Assembly: GCA_005881895.1 (NCBI GenBank)
Contig: VBCG01000116.1
Location: 1-63,184 of the forward strand
Origin: Betaproteobacteria bacterium
GTDB lineage: Bacteria; Pseudomonadota; Gammaproteobacteria; Burkholderiales; Casimicrobiaceae
Direction of reading: 5' to 3'
Length of the DNA: 63,184 bases
Below are positions 23,191 to 30,613 of the stretch, piece by piece. Position 1 is the first letter of the stretch. Every line of letters begins with the position of its first letter. The notes below the pieces were generated by a model. It ran no database searches, had not been told where the DNA came from, and saw only the letters and a program-made list of their open reading frames with translations. Position numbers and translations under genes: made by a program.

Positions 23191-23466
23191 CTAGGCGGGC
23201 GACATCGACCCGTCGTCGGAGTCGGATAGTCCTCGTCCCACGAGTCGCGCGCCGAAGATGGCGATGCCGGCAGTGATTGCACCGACGCGCTTCACGTACG
23301 CAGCGAGAAACTCCTCGGGCAGGCACGGCGCAATCGCACGCGCGATTTCGTCGCAGATTCCTTCGTCGAGCGGATAAGATTCAAGTTCGGCCGGCGTCAG
23401 TCCGCTGATGTCGCGCTCGACCATCTCGCCCGACCACGGATTCTTGATTACGATTTTCTTTGCCAC
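23191..23466 (-). CDS. Small conserved-looking hypothetical protein
   Basis: I start at GTG 23466 (VAKKIVIKNPWSGEMVERDISGL) because a strong GGGGG ribosome-binding site lies 4 bp upstream; the track start at 23664 gives a low-complexity leader. The 91 residues contain an acidic helical region and a short hydrophobic stretch (VGAITAGIAIFGARLVG). I do not recognise the family. It ends 4 bp from the convergent stress-protein gene. Confidence 0.5.
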   Translation of the reverse strand: MAKKIVIKNPWSGEMVERDISGLTPAELESYPLDEGICDEIARAIAPCLPEEFLAAYVKRVGAITAGIAIFGARLVGRGLSDSDDGSMSPA

Positions 23467-23721
23467 GATTCCCCCGAGAAGTTTGATCGAAGCCGTCGCG
23501 GTCTCATGGTCTGCCGCTGTCATTACCCGAACATCGAATTCCCGCGTCCGGCGCGCGTGGGGCTGTGCGCTATCGTAGATCAGTGCTCCGCAAAAACGCA
23601 ACGGTCGCTGGGCACGCCGTAATGACGACGTCATCATGCCGCGACACAGTTGCTGACGAATCAATTATTTCGCAGTGAAACCTTGCTATCGATAAATTTG
23701 CGGCAGCCTAACCCACCCGGC

Positions 23722-23757
23722 ATGTTCGTTAAAATTGACATGGAAGACATGCTGTGA
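23722..23757 (+). CDS. Possible 11-codon leader peptide overlapping the sigma factor start
   Basis: ATG TTC GTT AAA ... CTG TGA encodes MFVKIDMEDML. Its stop overlaps the GTG start of the sigma gene as GTGA. No clear ribosome-binding site precedes it, so this is only a candidate for translational coupling. Confidence 0.2.
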   Translation: MFVKIDMEDML

Positions 23758-25004
23758 GCGAAACATCGACGCAATCCGCGCACTCAATCGCGGAATCCGT
23801 TTACCGCGCCGAATCGCGTCGCGTGTTCGCCACGCTTGTTCGCCTGCTCGGCGACTTCGACGTTGCGGAAGAAGCGTTGCACGATGCGTTCCACGCGGCG
23901 CTCGAGCAATGGCCGCGCGATGGTGTGCCGGAGAACCCGCGGGCGTGGCTCGTGTCGACGGGCCGCTTCAAGGCGATCGACGGCATCCGCCGCCGCGCGC
24001 GCTTTGATTCGATCGAGGATCACGCCGAGCACGTCGAGAACATCGCCGATGAATCGCCGCAAGGGGACGATGAGAGCATCGAAGACGATCGCCTGCGACT
24101 CATCTTTACCTGCTGTCACCCGGCGTTGTCGTCCGACGCGCAAGTCGCGCTCACGCTCCGCGAAGTGTGCGGCCTTACCACCGAAGAGATCGCACAGGCG
24201 TTCCTGAGCGGCGCACCCACACTTGCCCAGCGCATCGTGCGCGCGAAGGCGAAGATCCGCGACGCGCGCATTCCGTACGAAGTGCCGACGCCGGATGAAT
24301 TGCCGCAACGGCTCGAGAGCGTGTTGCGCGTCGTGTACCTGGTGTTCAACGAGGGGTACCTGGCATCGTCGGGCTCGTCGCTGACGCGCGTTGATTTGTC
24401 AGCTGAGGCGATCCGTCTCGGGCGGCTGCTGGTCGATTTGCTGCCCGAGCCTGAGGCGGTCGGCCTGTTGGGATTGATGCTGTTGCATGAATCGCGACGC
24501 ACAGCGCGCACGTCGTCCACCGGCGGGATTGTGCTGCTCAATGATCAGGATCGCTCGCTGTGGAATCGCGAACAGATCGCCGAGGGATTGGCGCTGATCG
24601 AGCGCGCGCTCGCATCACGGCGCTTCGGCCCTTACACGCTTCAGGGCGCAATTGCAGCCGTACACGCCCAGGCGACGAATGCCGACGCCACCGATTGGGC
24701 GGAGATCGTCGGTATCTACGACGTCCTGCTGCGTCTCGAGCCATCGCCCGTCGTCGAGCTGAACCGTGCCGTAGCGGTCGCGATGCGCGACGGCCCCGCC
24801 GCCGGCGTGGCGCTCATCGAGACTATTCTTGGTCGGGGCGACCTTCAGGATTATCACTTGGCGCACGCAGCGCATGCGGACCTTTGCCGGCGACTCGGCG
24901 AGACGGCGAAGGCGCGGAGGTCGTATCAACGCGCGATCACGCTTTCGCGCCAGGATCAGGAGAGGCAGTTTCTCGAGCGACGACTAACCGAGCTGCCCGC
25001 ATGA
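23754..25004 (+). CDS. ECF42-type RNA polymerase sigma factor with C-terminal TPR-like extension
   Basis: A 416-residue sigma factor, twice the length of a usual ECF sigma. Region 2 is at about 12-80 (YRAESRRVFATLVRLLGDFDVAEEALHDAF, then NPRAWLVSTGRFKAID). Region 4 is at about 125-170 (LTLREVCGLTTEEIAQAFL, APTLAQRIVRAKAKI). The rest (DUF6596, IPYEVPTPDELPQRLESVLRVVYLVFNEGY onward) is an alpha-helical repeat extension ending in a TPR-like unit (LCRRLGETAKARRSYQRAI). This is the ECF42 architecture, a group known to be linked to DGPF/YCII genes, as here. No anti-sigma gene is adjacent; the extension is thought to take over control. It starts at GTG with a weak ribosome-binding site. Confidence 0.93.
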   Translation: MSETSTQSAHSIAESVYRAESRRVFATLVRLLGDFDVAEEALHDAFHAALEQWPRDGVPENPRAWLVSTGRFKAIDGIRRRARFDSIEDHAEHVENIADESPQGDDESIEDDRLRLIFTCCHPALSSDAQVALTLREVCGLTTEEIAQAFLSGAPTLAQRIVRAKAKIRDARIPYEVPTPDELPQRLESVLRVVYLVFNEGYLASSGSSLTRVDLSAEAIRLGRLLVDLLPEPEAVGLLGLMLLHESRRTARTSSTGGIVLLNDQDRSLWNREQIAEGLALIERALASRRFGPYTLQGAIAAVHAQATNADATDWAEIVGIYDVLLRLEPSPVVELNRAVAVAMRDGPAAGVALIETILGRGDLQDYHLAHAAHADLCRRLGETAKARRSYQRAITLSRQDQERQFLERRLTELPA

Positions 25005-25037
25005 CCTAGCAACTGCGCAAGCAACGGGCGCCCAGCC

Positions 25038-25064
25038 TGTCGATTTGGGCGTCACCTGTTCGAC
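25038..25064 (+). promoter_or_regulatory. Candidate ECF42 promoter 1 (TGTCGA-N17-CGAC)
   Basis: TGTCGA, 17 bp, CGACTA. It agrees with the -35 TGTCGA / -10 CGA(T/C) elements I recall for ECF42 sigma factors and is repeated almost identically at 25359. It lies 20 bp upstream of the small membrane protein gene. Confidence 0.7.
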
Positions 25065-25084
25065 TAGTTAGTGAAAGGACACAG

Positions 25085-25288
25085 GTGACGCAAATGCAAC
25101 GAGTCATATTCATCTTGGCCGCGTGGGCGCGCAGAGTGGGACCTTATCTCATGCTCGAAATCCTGTTACCCGGCGGTACGCTGTTCGCCTTGCTGCTGTT
25201 TTTGTACCAGAACCGGAAGGCCAGTTTGGGGCCTGTTGCCTCGCGGTCTCCGCTTGCGATGACGCGCGCGCCGATTCGTAATGTCTAG
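25085..25288 (+). CDS. Small single-helix membrane protein in the ECF42 locus
   Basis: 67 residues from GTG 25085, or 64 from ATG 25094 (MQRVIFILAAWARRVGPYL); both have a plausible ribosome-binding site (AAAGGA, AGG). A hydrophobic segment at about 20-43 (YLMLEILLPGGTLFALLLFLY) is followed by QNRK and a polar tail, suggesting one membrane helix with a cytoplasmic C-terminus. I know no family for it. It sits alone between the sigma gene and the DGPF operon, with a predicted ECF42 promoter directly upstream and a second one downstream. It is therefore likely an independent target of the sigma factor. Confidence 0.6.
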   Translation: MTQMQRVIFILAAWARRVGPYLMLEILLPGGTLFALLLFLYQNRKASLGPVASRSPLAMTRAPIRNV

Positions 25289-25358
25289 CATCTTGTACGG
25301 ACTTGGCGTGACGCTCGACTCGGCCAATTTGTCGCCGGAATTATTTAATGCGACCCAT

Positions 25359-25385
25359 TGTCGATTTCGGGCTTCCCCGATCGAC
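25359..25385 (+). promoter_or_regulatory. Candidate ECF42 promoter 2 (TGTCGA-N17-CGAC)
   Basis: TGTCGATTTCGG ... CGACTA with the same 17-bp spacing as promoter 1 (TGTCGATTTGGG ... CGACTA). It is 45 bp upstream of the first YCII gene and would drive the whole 25.4-29.9 kb operon. Confidence 0.75.
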
Positions 25386-25430
25386 TACAGGGTAGGTCCG
25401 CCCGCATTCCATCCCGATCAGGAGTGAGCC

Positions 25431-25766
25431 ATGAAATACCTGTGCCTCGTCTACCTCGAGGAAAGCAAATTGAGAACTATTCCCGACAGCGAATGCAAAG
25501 CGTACGGGGAAGGGCTCCGAAGCAACGGACGCTGGCTCGCCGCCGAGGCCCTCCAGTCGGTACAAACGGCAACGACCGTGCGCGTTCGCAACAGTAAGGT
25601 GTCAGTCACCGACGGCCCGTTCGCCGAAACGAAGGAGCAGCTCGCGGGCTTCTACCTGGTCGACGCGAAAGATTTGAACGAAGCCATCCAGCTCGCCTCC
25701 AAGATTCCTCCGGCGCGCGTGGGCAGCATCGAAGTGCGGCCGGTCAGAGAATTGGCTGTGCAATGA
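25431..25766 (+). CDS. YCII/DGPF-domain protein
   Basis: A 111-residue ferredoxin-like alpha+beta protein with the N-terminal MKYLCLVYLEE and the signature VTDGPFAETKEQLAGFYLV at about 60-80. DGPF/YCII proteins are the standard partners of ECF42 sigma factors; their biochemical role is unresolved. It is the first gene of the operon, with an AGGAG ribosome-binding site 6-7 bp before the ATG. It is very similar to the C-terminal half of the next gene. Confidence 0.92.
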   Translation: MKYLCLVYLEESKLRTIPDSECKAYGEGLRSNGRWLAAEALQSVQTATTVRVRNSKVSVTDGPFAETKEQLAGFYLVDAKDLNEAIQLASKIPPARVGSIEVRPVRELAVQ

Positions 25767-25805
25767 CGCGCCCTTTCGATCATTGATTCCCCGAAGGAGA
25801 TCACG

Positions 25806-26654
25806 ATGAACACCGGAAAAGCTTCTGATCTCGTTCGCAAGTACTACGCGGCTTACGAGGCCAACGACAGGAAAGTCGTCGAAGCGCTGTTGAGCGATGA
25901 CTTCAGATTCACCAGCCCGTACGACGATCACATCGACAGAGCGGCGTATTTCAAGAAGTGCTGGCCAAACAGCGAAAACATTCGCGCCTTTCGCATCGAT
26001 ACCTTGTTCGACAACGGCAGCGAAGCGATGGTCCATTACGAGCTCGAGCAAAAGGCCGGTGACCGATTCCAAAACACCGAGCATTTCAGATTCGACGGCA
26101 ACAAGATCAAGGACATCGAAGTCTTCTTCGGATCGCTGCCCAAAGGTGGTTCGAGCGCACAACCGCGCGCGCGCTCAGGGGACGAAAGCAACAAGAAATA
26201 CCTGTGCCTTGTCTACCAGCAAGACGGGAAGCTCGACGCGCTCTCAGAGCGCGAGTTGGATACGCTGGTCGCCGAGCTCGTCGACTGGGTCGACGAGCTC
26301 GAGAAGAGCGGTCGACACATCTATTCCGCGGGCCTCCAATCCGTCCGTTCGGCAACGACGCTGCGCAAGCGCAACGGCCAGCTGTCGATGACCGACGGTC
26401 CGTTTACCGAGACGAAGGAACACCTCGGTGGATTCACGCTCCTTAGCGCCAGGGACTTAAACGAAGCGATTCAGCTGGCCTCGCGGCTCCCCGCCGCTCG
26501 AATTGGCAGTGTCGAAGTGCGACCGCTGCTGGAGTCGACCGCCGATTTAAACGACCCGATCGACCGCAAGATCGCGGCTGCGTTACGCCGCAACCATCGC
26601 GATGCGATGCAACCGCGTGACCTGGGCATAACGCACGCGAGCGCGCACGTTTGA
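25806..26654 (+). CDS. Fusion of NTF2-like (SnoaL-type) domain and YCII/DGPF domain
   Basis: 282 residues. Positions 1-115 form an NTF2-like fold (LVRKYYAAYEANDRKVVEALLSDDFRFTSPYDDHI). From about 133 a complete YCII domain begins at KKYLCLVYQQDGKLDAL and includes MTDGPFTETKEHLGGFTLL. About 40 extra residues form the tail. The second domain begins at the point where a separate gene would start, with AAG in place of ATG (AACAAGAAATACCTG against GCCATGAAATACCTG upstream). This suggests a recent fusion of two adjacent genes. It is 39 bp after the first YCII gene. Confidence 0.88.
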   Translation: MNTGKASDLVRKYYAAYEANDRKVVEALLSDDFRFTSPYDDHIDRAAYFKKCWPNSENIRAFRIDTLFDNGSEAMVHYELEQKAGDRFQNTEHFRFDGNKIKDIEVFFGSLPKGGSSAQPRARSGDESNKKYLCLVYQQDGKLDALSERELDTLVAELVDWVDELEKSGRHIYSAGLQSVRSATTLRKRNGQLSMTDGPFTETKEHLGGFTLLSARDLNEAIQLASRLPAARIGSVEVRPLLESTADLNDPIDRKIAAALRRNHRDAMQPRDLGITHASAHV

Positions 26655-26676
26655 GCATTCGACAGGAGCAAAGTGC

Positions 26677-28134
26677 ATGACAAGCACCATGGACCGCCGT
26701 AAGCGCTGGCTGGCATTCATCGTCCTGTGCTTTGGCGTTTTGATGATCGTGCTCGACACGACGATCGTGAATGTCGCACTGCCGTCGATCAAGGAAGATC
26801 TGCGCTTCACGGAAACCTCGCTCGTATGGGTCGTGAACGCATACATGCTGACCTTTGGCGGCTTTTTGCTGCTCGGCGGCCGGCTCGGCGATCTGTATGG
26901 GCATCGCCGGCTATTTCTCCTCGGACTCACGCTATTCACGCTCGCGTCGCTCGTCTGCGGGCTCTCGAATTTGCAGGGGCTGCTGATCGGCGCGAGAGCC
27001 GCGCAGGGCCTGGGGGGCGCCGTGGTCTCCGCGGTCGCGCTGTCGCTCATCATGAACCTGTTCACCGAGCCGGCCTATCGTGCGAAGGCGATGGGCGTTT
27101 ATGGCTTCGTGTGCGCGGGCGGAGGAAGCATCGGCGTGCTGCTGGGCGGAATTCTGACGAGTGCGCTCAGCTGGCACTGGATCTTTCTTGTCAACATTCC
27201 GATCGGTATCGCCGTGTACGCGCTGTGCGTCGCGCTGCTGCCGAATGCTCGCGGCCAGATGCAGAACGCGCGTCTCGACGTCGCAGGCGCGGTGACCGTG
27301 ACGACGGCGCTGATGCTTGCCGTCTACGCGATTGTCGACGGCAACGCGGCCGGCTGGGCTTCCGCACAGTCGATCGGATTGCTTGTTGCGTCGGCGGTGC
27401 TGCTCGCCATCTTTCTCGGGATCGAAGCGCGCGTCCGCTCGCCGCTCATGCCGCTTGGTCTCTTCCGCTTGCGCAATGTCGCGACGGCGAACGTCGTGGG
27501 CGTGCTATGGGCGGCGGCGATGTTCGCGTGGTTTTTCATTTCCGCGCTCTACATGCAGCTCGTGCTTGGTTACAGCGCGCTGCAAGTCGGTCTTGCCTTC
27601 TTGCCGGCGAACTTGATCATGGCGGTGTTCTCGCTCGGGCTCTCGGCCAAGCTCGTGATGCGCTTCGGCATCCGCGTGCCGCTCGCAGTGGGCCTTTTGT
27701 TGGCGGCGGCCGGGCTCGCACTCTTCGCCCAGGCGCCGGCCGAAGGCAGCTTCGCGTTGCACGTGCTGCCGGGCATGACGCTGCTCGGACTCGGCGCAGG
27801 CGTTGCATTCAATCCGGTCTTGCTCGCCGCGATGAGCGACGTCGCGCCGAACGAGTCCGGTCTTGCATCAGGCGTCGTCAATACTTCGTTCATGATGGGC
27901 GGCGCGCTCGGACTGGCGATTCTCGCGAGCCTCGCGGGCGCACGCACCGAGCATCTGCTTGCTTCGGGCGTCGACGCACTCATCGCGCGCAACGGTGGTT
28001 ACCACATTGCATTCGGCATCGGCGCGCTCTTCGCGGCTCTGGCCGCAATGCTCAGTGTGATGCTTATTCGCGTCCTACCCTATGCGCCGGCGCGCTCGAG
28101 TGAGCCCGCGATCGAGGCGCTGGAAAGGACGTAG
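26677..28134 (+). CDS. EmrB/QacA-type (DHA2) MFS drug:proton antiporter
   Basis: Inner-membrane exporter of 485 residues with about 14 membrane helices. Signature motifs are LDTTIVNVALPSI in helix 1 and the helix 2-3 loop GRLGDLYGHRR. The later LGAGVAFNPVLLAAMS and NESGLASGVVNTSFMMGGALG match the DHA2 family. No EmrA-like adaptor is present. Its place in the middle of the DGPF operon implies that the sigma response includes efflux of a toxic compound. It follows the fusion gene by 22 bp. Confidence 0.92.
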   Translation: MTSTMDRRKRWLAFIVLCFGVLMIVLDTTIVNVALPSIKEDLRFTETSLVWVVNAYMLTFGGFLLLGGRLGDLYGHRRLFLLGLTLFTLASLVCGLSNLQGLLIGARAAQGLGGAVVSAVALSLIMNLFTEPAYRAKAMGVYGFVCAGGGSIGVLLGGILTSALSWHWIFLVNIPIGIAVYALCVALLPNARGQMQNARLDVAGAVTVTTALMLAVYAIVDGNAAGWASAQSIGLLVASAVLLAIFLGIEARVRSPLMPLGLFRLRNVATANVVGVLWAAAMFAWFFISALYMQLVLGYSALQVGLAFLPANLIMAVFSLGLSAKLVMRFGIRVPLAVGLLLAAAGLALFAQAPAEGSFALHVLPGMTLLGLGAGVAFNPVLLAAMSDVAPNESGLASGVVNTSFMMGGALGLAILASLAGARTEHLLASGVDALIARNGGYHIAFGIGALFAALAAMLSVMLIRVLPYAPARSSEPAIEALERT

Positions 28135-28171
28135 CCGCGGCAGCACGAAACCTGGAGCGACGGAGACGACG

Positions 28172-28543
28172 ATGAAATTTCTATGCTTGGGCTACTACGA
28201 CGAAAAGAAATTCGATGCGATGCCGAAGGATGAGGTCGACGCGCTCGTGCGCAACTGTCGCACCCACGACGAAGGACTTCACCAAAGCGGCCACCTGATT
28301 GCCGTGGCTTCTCTCGGACCCACGCGTACGACGAAGAGTGTGCGACCGAAACAGGGCAAAGCCTCGGTGACCGATGGTCCTTTCGCGGAGACAAAAGAGC
28401 AAATCGGCGCATTCTTCATCATCGAGGCGCGTGATTTGGACGAGGCCGCGGAGGTCGCGTCACTACATCCGGCGGCGCACCTCGGCGAACAGGTGGGATG
28501 GGGGATCGAGGTGCGGCCGATCGATCATTTCGAGCAACACTAG
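28172..28543 (+). CDS. YCII/DGPF-domain protein
   Basis: 123 residues from the ATG at 28172 (MKFLCLGYYDEKKFDAMPKDE) with the motif VTDGPFAETKEQIGAFFII. The track start at 28082 overlaps the transporter and has no family similarity. It is slightly longer than the first YCII protein, with an insertion near the C-terminus (HPAAHLGEQVGWGIEVRP). Third YCII domain of the operon. Confidence 0.9.
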   Translation: MKFLCLGYYDEKKFDAMPKDEVDALVRNCRTHDEGLHQSGHLIAVASLGPTRTTKSVRPKQGKASVTDGPFAETKEQIGAFFIIEARDLDEAAEVASLHPAAHLGEQVGWGIEVRPIDHFEQH

Positions 28544-28596
28544 CCGCAGGACATCGATTTTTCAATATTCACTTCAACTGTTACGAGGAGAATGCG

Positions 28597-29010
28597 ATGC
28601 AAGTCCAACCGTATCTGTTCTTCGACGGCCGCGCCGAGGAAGCTATCGAGTTCTATCGGAGCGCGCTCGGCGCCGAAGTGCAGACGCTGCTGCGTTTCAA
28701 GGACAATCCCGAAACACCTCCGCCCGGCATGGTTCCGCCCGGCGCTGAAAACAAGATCATGCATGCGAGCTTCGTAATCGGCGATACGACGGTGATGGCG
28801 TCCGACGGTCGCTGCTTGGGAAAGCCGGCCTTTCAAGGTTTTTCGCTTTCCTTCACCGTGCCTGATGAAGCCGAGGCCGAGCGGGTGTTTTCAGTGCTTG
28901 GCAAAGGCGGCCAAGTGCAGATGCCGCTCGCGAAGACGTTCTTTTCACCACGCTTCGGGATGGTCGCCGACCGCTTTGGAGGGTGGTGGATGGTCCATGT
29001 CGAGCGCTGA
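28597..29010 (+). CDS. PhnB-like VOC-fold protein
   Basis: 137 residues from the ATG behind a GAGGAG ribosome-binding site (MQVQPYLFFDGRAEEAIEFYRSALGAEVQTL). This is the PhnB/3-demethylubiquinone-methyltransferase-like branch of the glyoxalase/bleomycin-resistance superfamily, ending FGMVADRFGGWWMVHVE. The metal ligands of true glyoxalases are not obvious. PhnB-like genes commonly accompany YCII genes next to ECF42 sigma factors. Confidence 0.9.
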   Translation: MQVQPYLFFDGRAEEAIEFYRSALGAEVQTLLRFKDNPETPPPGMVPPGAENKIMHASFVIGDTTVMASDGRCLGKPAFQGFSLSFTVPDEAEAERVFSVLGKGGQVQMPLAKTFFSPRFGMVADRFGGWWMVHVER

Positions 29011-29016
29011 GACCAG

Positions 29017-29044
29017 GAGAAGAAGTGATGGAGAAGAAGTGATG
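29017..29044 (+). repeat. 14-bp tandem duplication covering the ribosome-binding site and start
   Basis: GAGAAGAAGTGATG occurs twice head to tail. The second copy ends in the ATG of the next YCII gene; the first copy's ATG opens a micro-ORF (MEKK, stop). It may affect initiation of the downstream gene. Confidence 0.85.
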
Positions 29045-29470
29045 AGATTCATGATGCTGATGATCCCCAAGGGATACGAAAAGGCCGCGCCCGGCACGAC
29101 GCCGGATCCCAAGGCAGTCGAAGCGATGATGAAGTACAACGAGACGCTCAAGAAAGCGGGCGTGTTGCTGTCGCTGGACGGCCTTCATCCGCCCTCTGTG
29201 GGCGCGCGCGTCTCATTCACCGGCGGCAAGCCAACGGTGACCGACGGGCCGTTCATCGAGGCGAAGGAAGTCCTCGGCGGGTACTGGATGATCCAGGTGA
29301 AGTCGAAGCAGGAGGCTATCGAATGGGCGTCGCGCTGCCCTGCATCGGACAACGAAACAATCGAAATCCGGCAGGTGTTCGAAATGGCGGACTTTCCAGC
29401 GGACGTTCAGAAAATGGCGGAAAAGTTTCCCGACATGCAGCCGAAATTCGATCAGCCTGCAAGGTCGTGA
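29042..29470 (+). CDS. YCII/DGPF-domain protein (longer form)
   Basis: 142 residues starting MRFMMLMIPKGYEKAAPGTTPDPKAVEAMMKYNETL, with the modified signature VTDGPFIEAKEVLGGYWMI. The C-terminal part (EIRQVFEMADFPADVQKMAEKFPDM) is typical of the larger YCII subfamily. Fourth YCII domain of the operon. Translation begins in the second copy of a 14-bp duplication. Confidence 0.9.
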   Translation: MRFMMLMIPKGYEKAAPGTTPDPKAVEAMMKYNETLKKAGVLLSLDGLHPPSVGARVSFTGGKPTVTDGPFIEAKEVLGGYWMIQVKSKQEAIEWASRCPASDNETIEIRQVFEMADFPADVQKMAEKFPDMQPKFDQPARS

Positions 29471-29491
29471 CGTTTATCGATGGAGAAAAAA

Positions 29492-29896
29492 ATGGCGACC
29501 AAAATTTTCGTCAATCTGCCGGTGAAGAGTCTCGACAAGTCGATGGCGTTCTTCAAACGACTTGGCTACGGCTTCAACGCCCAATTCACGGACGAGACGG
29601 CGGCCTGCATGGTCGTGAGCGAATACATCTATGTCATGCTGTTGACGCACGACAAATTCAAGTCTTTCACGCCCAAAGCAATTGCCGATGCAACCAAAAG
29701 CACGGAAGTACTCGTCTGCTTATCTTGCGAGAGCCGCGCGAAAGTCGATGAGATGGTTCGCAAGGCGGTCGATGCCGGCGGAACGACGTACAAGCAGCCG
29801 GAAGACCATGGCTTCATGTATGGACACGGATTTCAGGACTTGGATGGGCATATCTGGGAACTGATCTACATGGAGCCCAGCGCAATAAAGCAATAG
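29492..29896 (+). CDS. VOC-family (glyoxalase/bleomycin resistance fold) protein
   Basis: 134 residues from ATG 29492 (MATKIFVNLPVKSLDKSMAFFKRLGYGFNAQF), 7 bp after a GGAG site. ATG 29480 is possible but leaves no ribosome-binding site. It has two beta-alpha-beta-beta-beta modules and ends FQDLDGHIWELIYMEP, where the Glu of WELIYM is a usual VOC metal ligand. Last gene of the ECF42-linked operon. Confidence 0.9.
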   Translation: MATKIFVNLPVKSLDKSMAFFKRLGYGFNAQFTDETAACMVVSEYIYVMLLTHDKFKSFTPKAIADATKSTEVLVCLSCESRAKVDEMVRKAVDAGGTTYKQPEDHGFMYGHGFQDLDGHIWELIYMEPSAIKQ

Positions 29897-29900
29897 TAAG

Positions 29901-29982
29901 AAGCAGGTTCCTCGGACGATAGAGCGTTGTCCTCGGAATGACTTGTAGTGCTGTCATCCCAGGTGCACCGAGGACCTGCTTT
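29901..29982. repeat. Long palindromic (REP-like) hairpin at the end of the DGPF operon
   Basis: AAGCAGGTTCCTCGG pairs with CCGAGGACCTGCTT across about 52 bp, with one bulged T. Inner alternatives are GTCCTCGG/CCGAGGAC and ATGAC/GTCAT. It lies between the convergent VOC and DUF3301 genes. The sequence style (TGTCATCCC...CCGAGGACCTG) resembles dispersed palindromes seen in many environmental bacteria. It may act as a bidirectional transcript end. Confidence 0.7.
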
Positions 29983-29987
29983 AGCAT

Positions 29988-30314
29988 TCAATGCAGGTTC
30001 TCGCCCTCGATGGTCGGCCGCGGGCCAATGTACAGTGCCGCGACCGCGTCGGCAATCATCGTAATGTTGCCTTTGCAGCGATTGTGGCCGGTATCGCTAT
30101 ATTCGAACTCGTAGATACGGCGAAGCGTGAGATGCCCGTCATCATCGCGCGCCGGCCACACCGATTGCAGCGCGACGGTATCGTCGAGAAATAGCAGTCC
30201 TTCTTCTCTGCATGCCGCGCGCATGGCCGCGTTGGCGCGCTCGCGCACCTTGAGACTGTCCCACAAGAACCAGGCGCCGCAGGCGAGCAGTAGGAATCCA
30301 AGGATTTCCGGCAT
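29988..30314 (-). CDS. DUF3301 family protein
   Basis: 108 residues from ATG 30314 (MPEILGFLLLACGAWFLWDSLKVRERANAAMRAAC). One N-terminal membrane helix is followed by a cytoplasmic domain with CREEGLLFLDDTVAL and the terminal RIYEFEYSDTG region. This matches the DUF3301 family of proteobacteria, which has no known function. The track start at 30440 adds an unrelated leader. Confidence 0.82.
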   Translation of the reverse strand: MPEILGFLLLACGAWFLWDSLKVRERANAAMRAACREEGLLFLDDTVALQSVWPARDDDGHLTLRRIYEFEYSDTGHNRCKGNITMIADAVAALYIGPRPTIEGENLH

Positions 30315-30613
30315 CGGAATTGTCGCGCCGCACGACGACTGTGCAGCACGGCCAAACGGTCGCTTTGTCGAAGATGCGACGAAGTGTACCGGTGCGCCGG
30401 CGGCGGGCGAAGCTCTGCGCCCCACCGCGGTGACGGACATGCCCGCGAGCGCGTCGCATCGTTGCGCGAGAACGCTCGACTACCCGCTCTTCGCACGCGC
30501 CCCGTGGGCGCGCGCGAATCGACGTGACGACAACAGCTGGCGCGTGCCAGCTAGAAATCGACTACTTGGGACTTCCGGACGACCCGCTGCTGCTTCCAGT
30601 ATCGCCGCTACCG

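Noticed and set aside
26727-28103. 458-codon ORF in a second frame of the exporter
   Set aside because: Composition is Arg/Ala-rich without family features; the other frame shows MFS motifs throughout.
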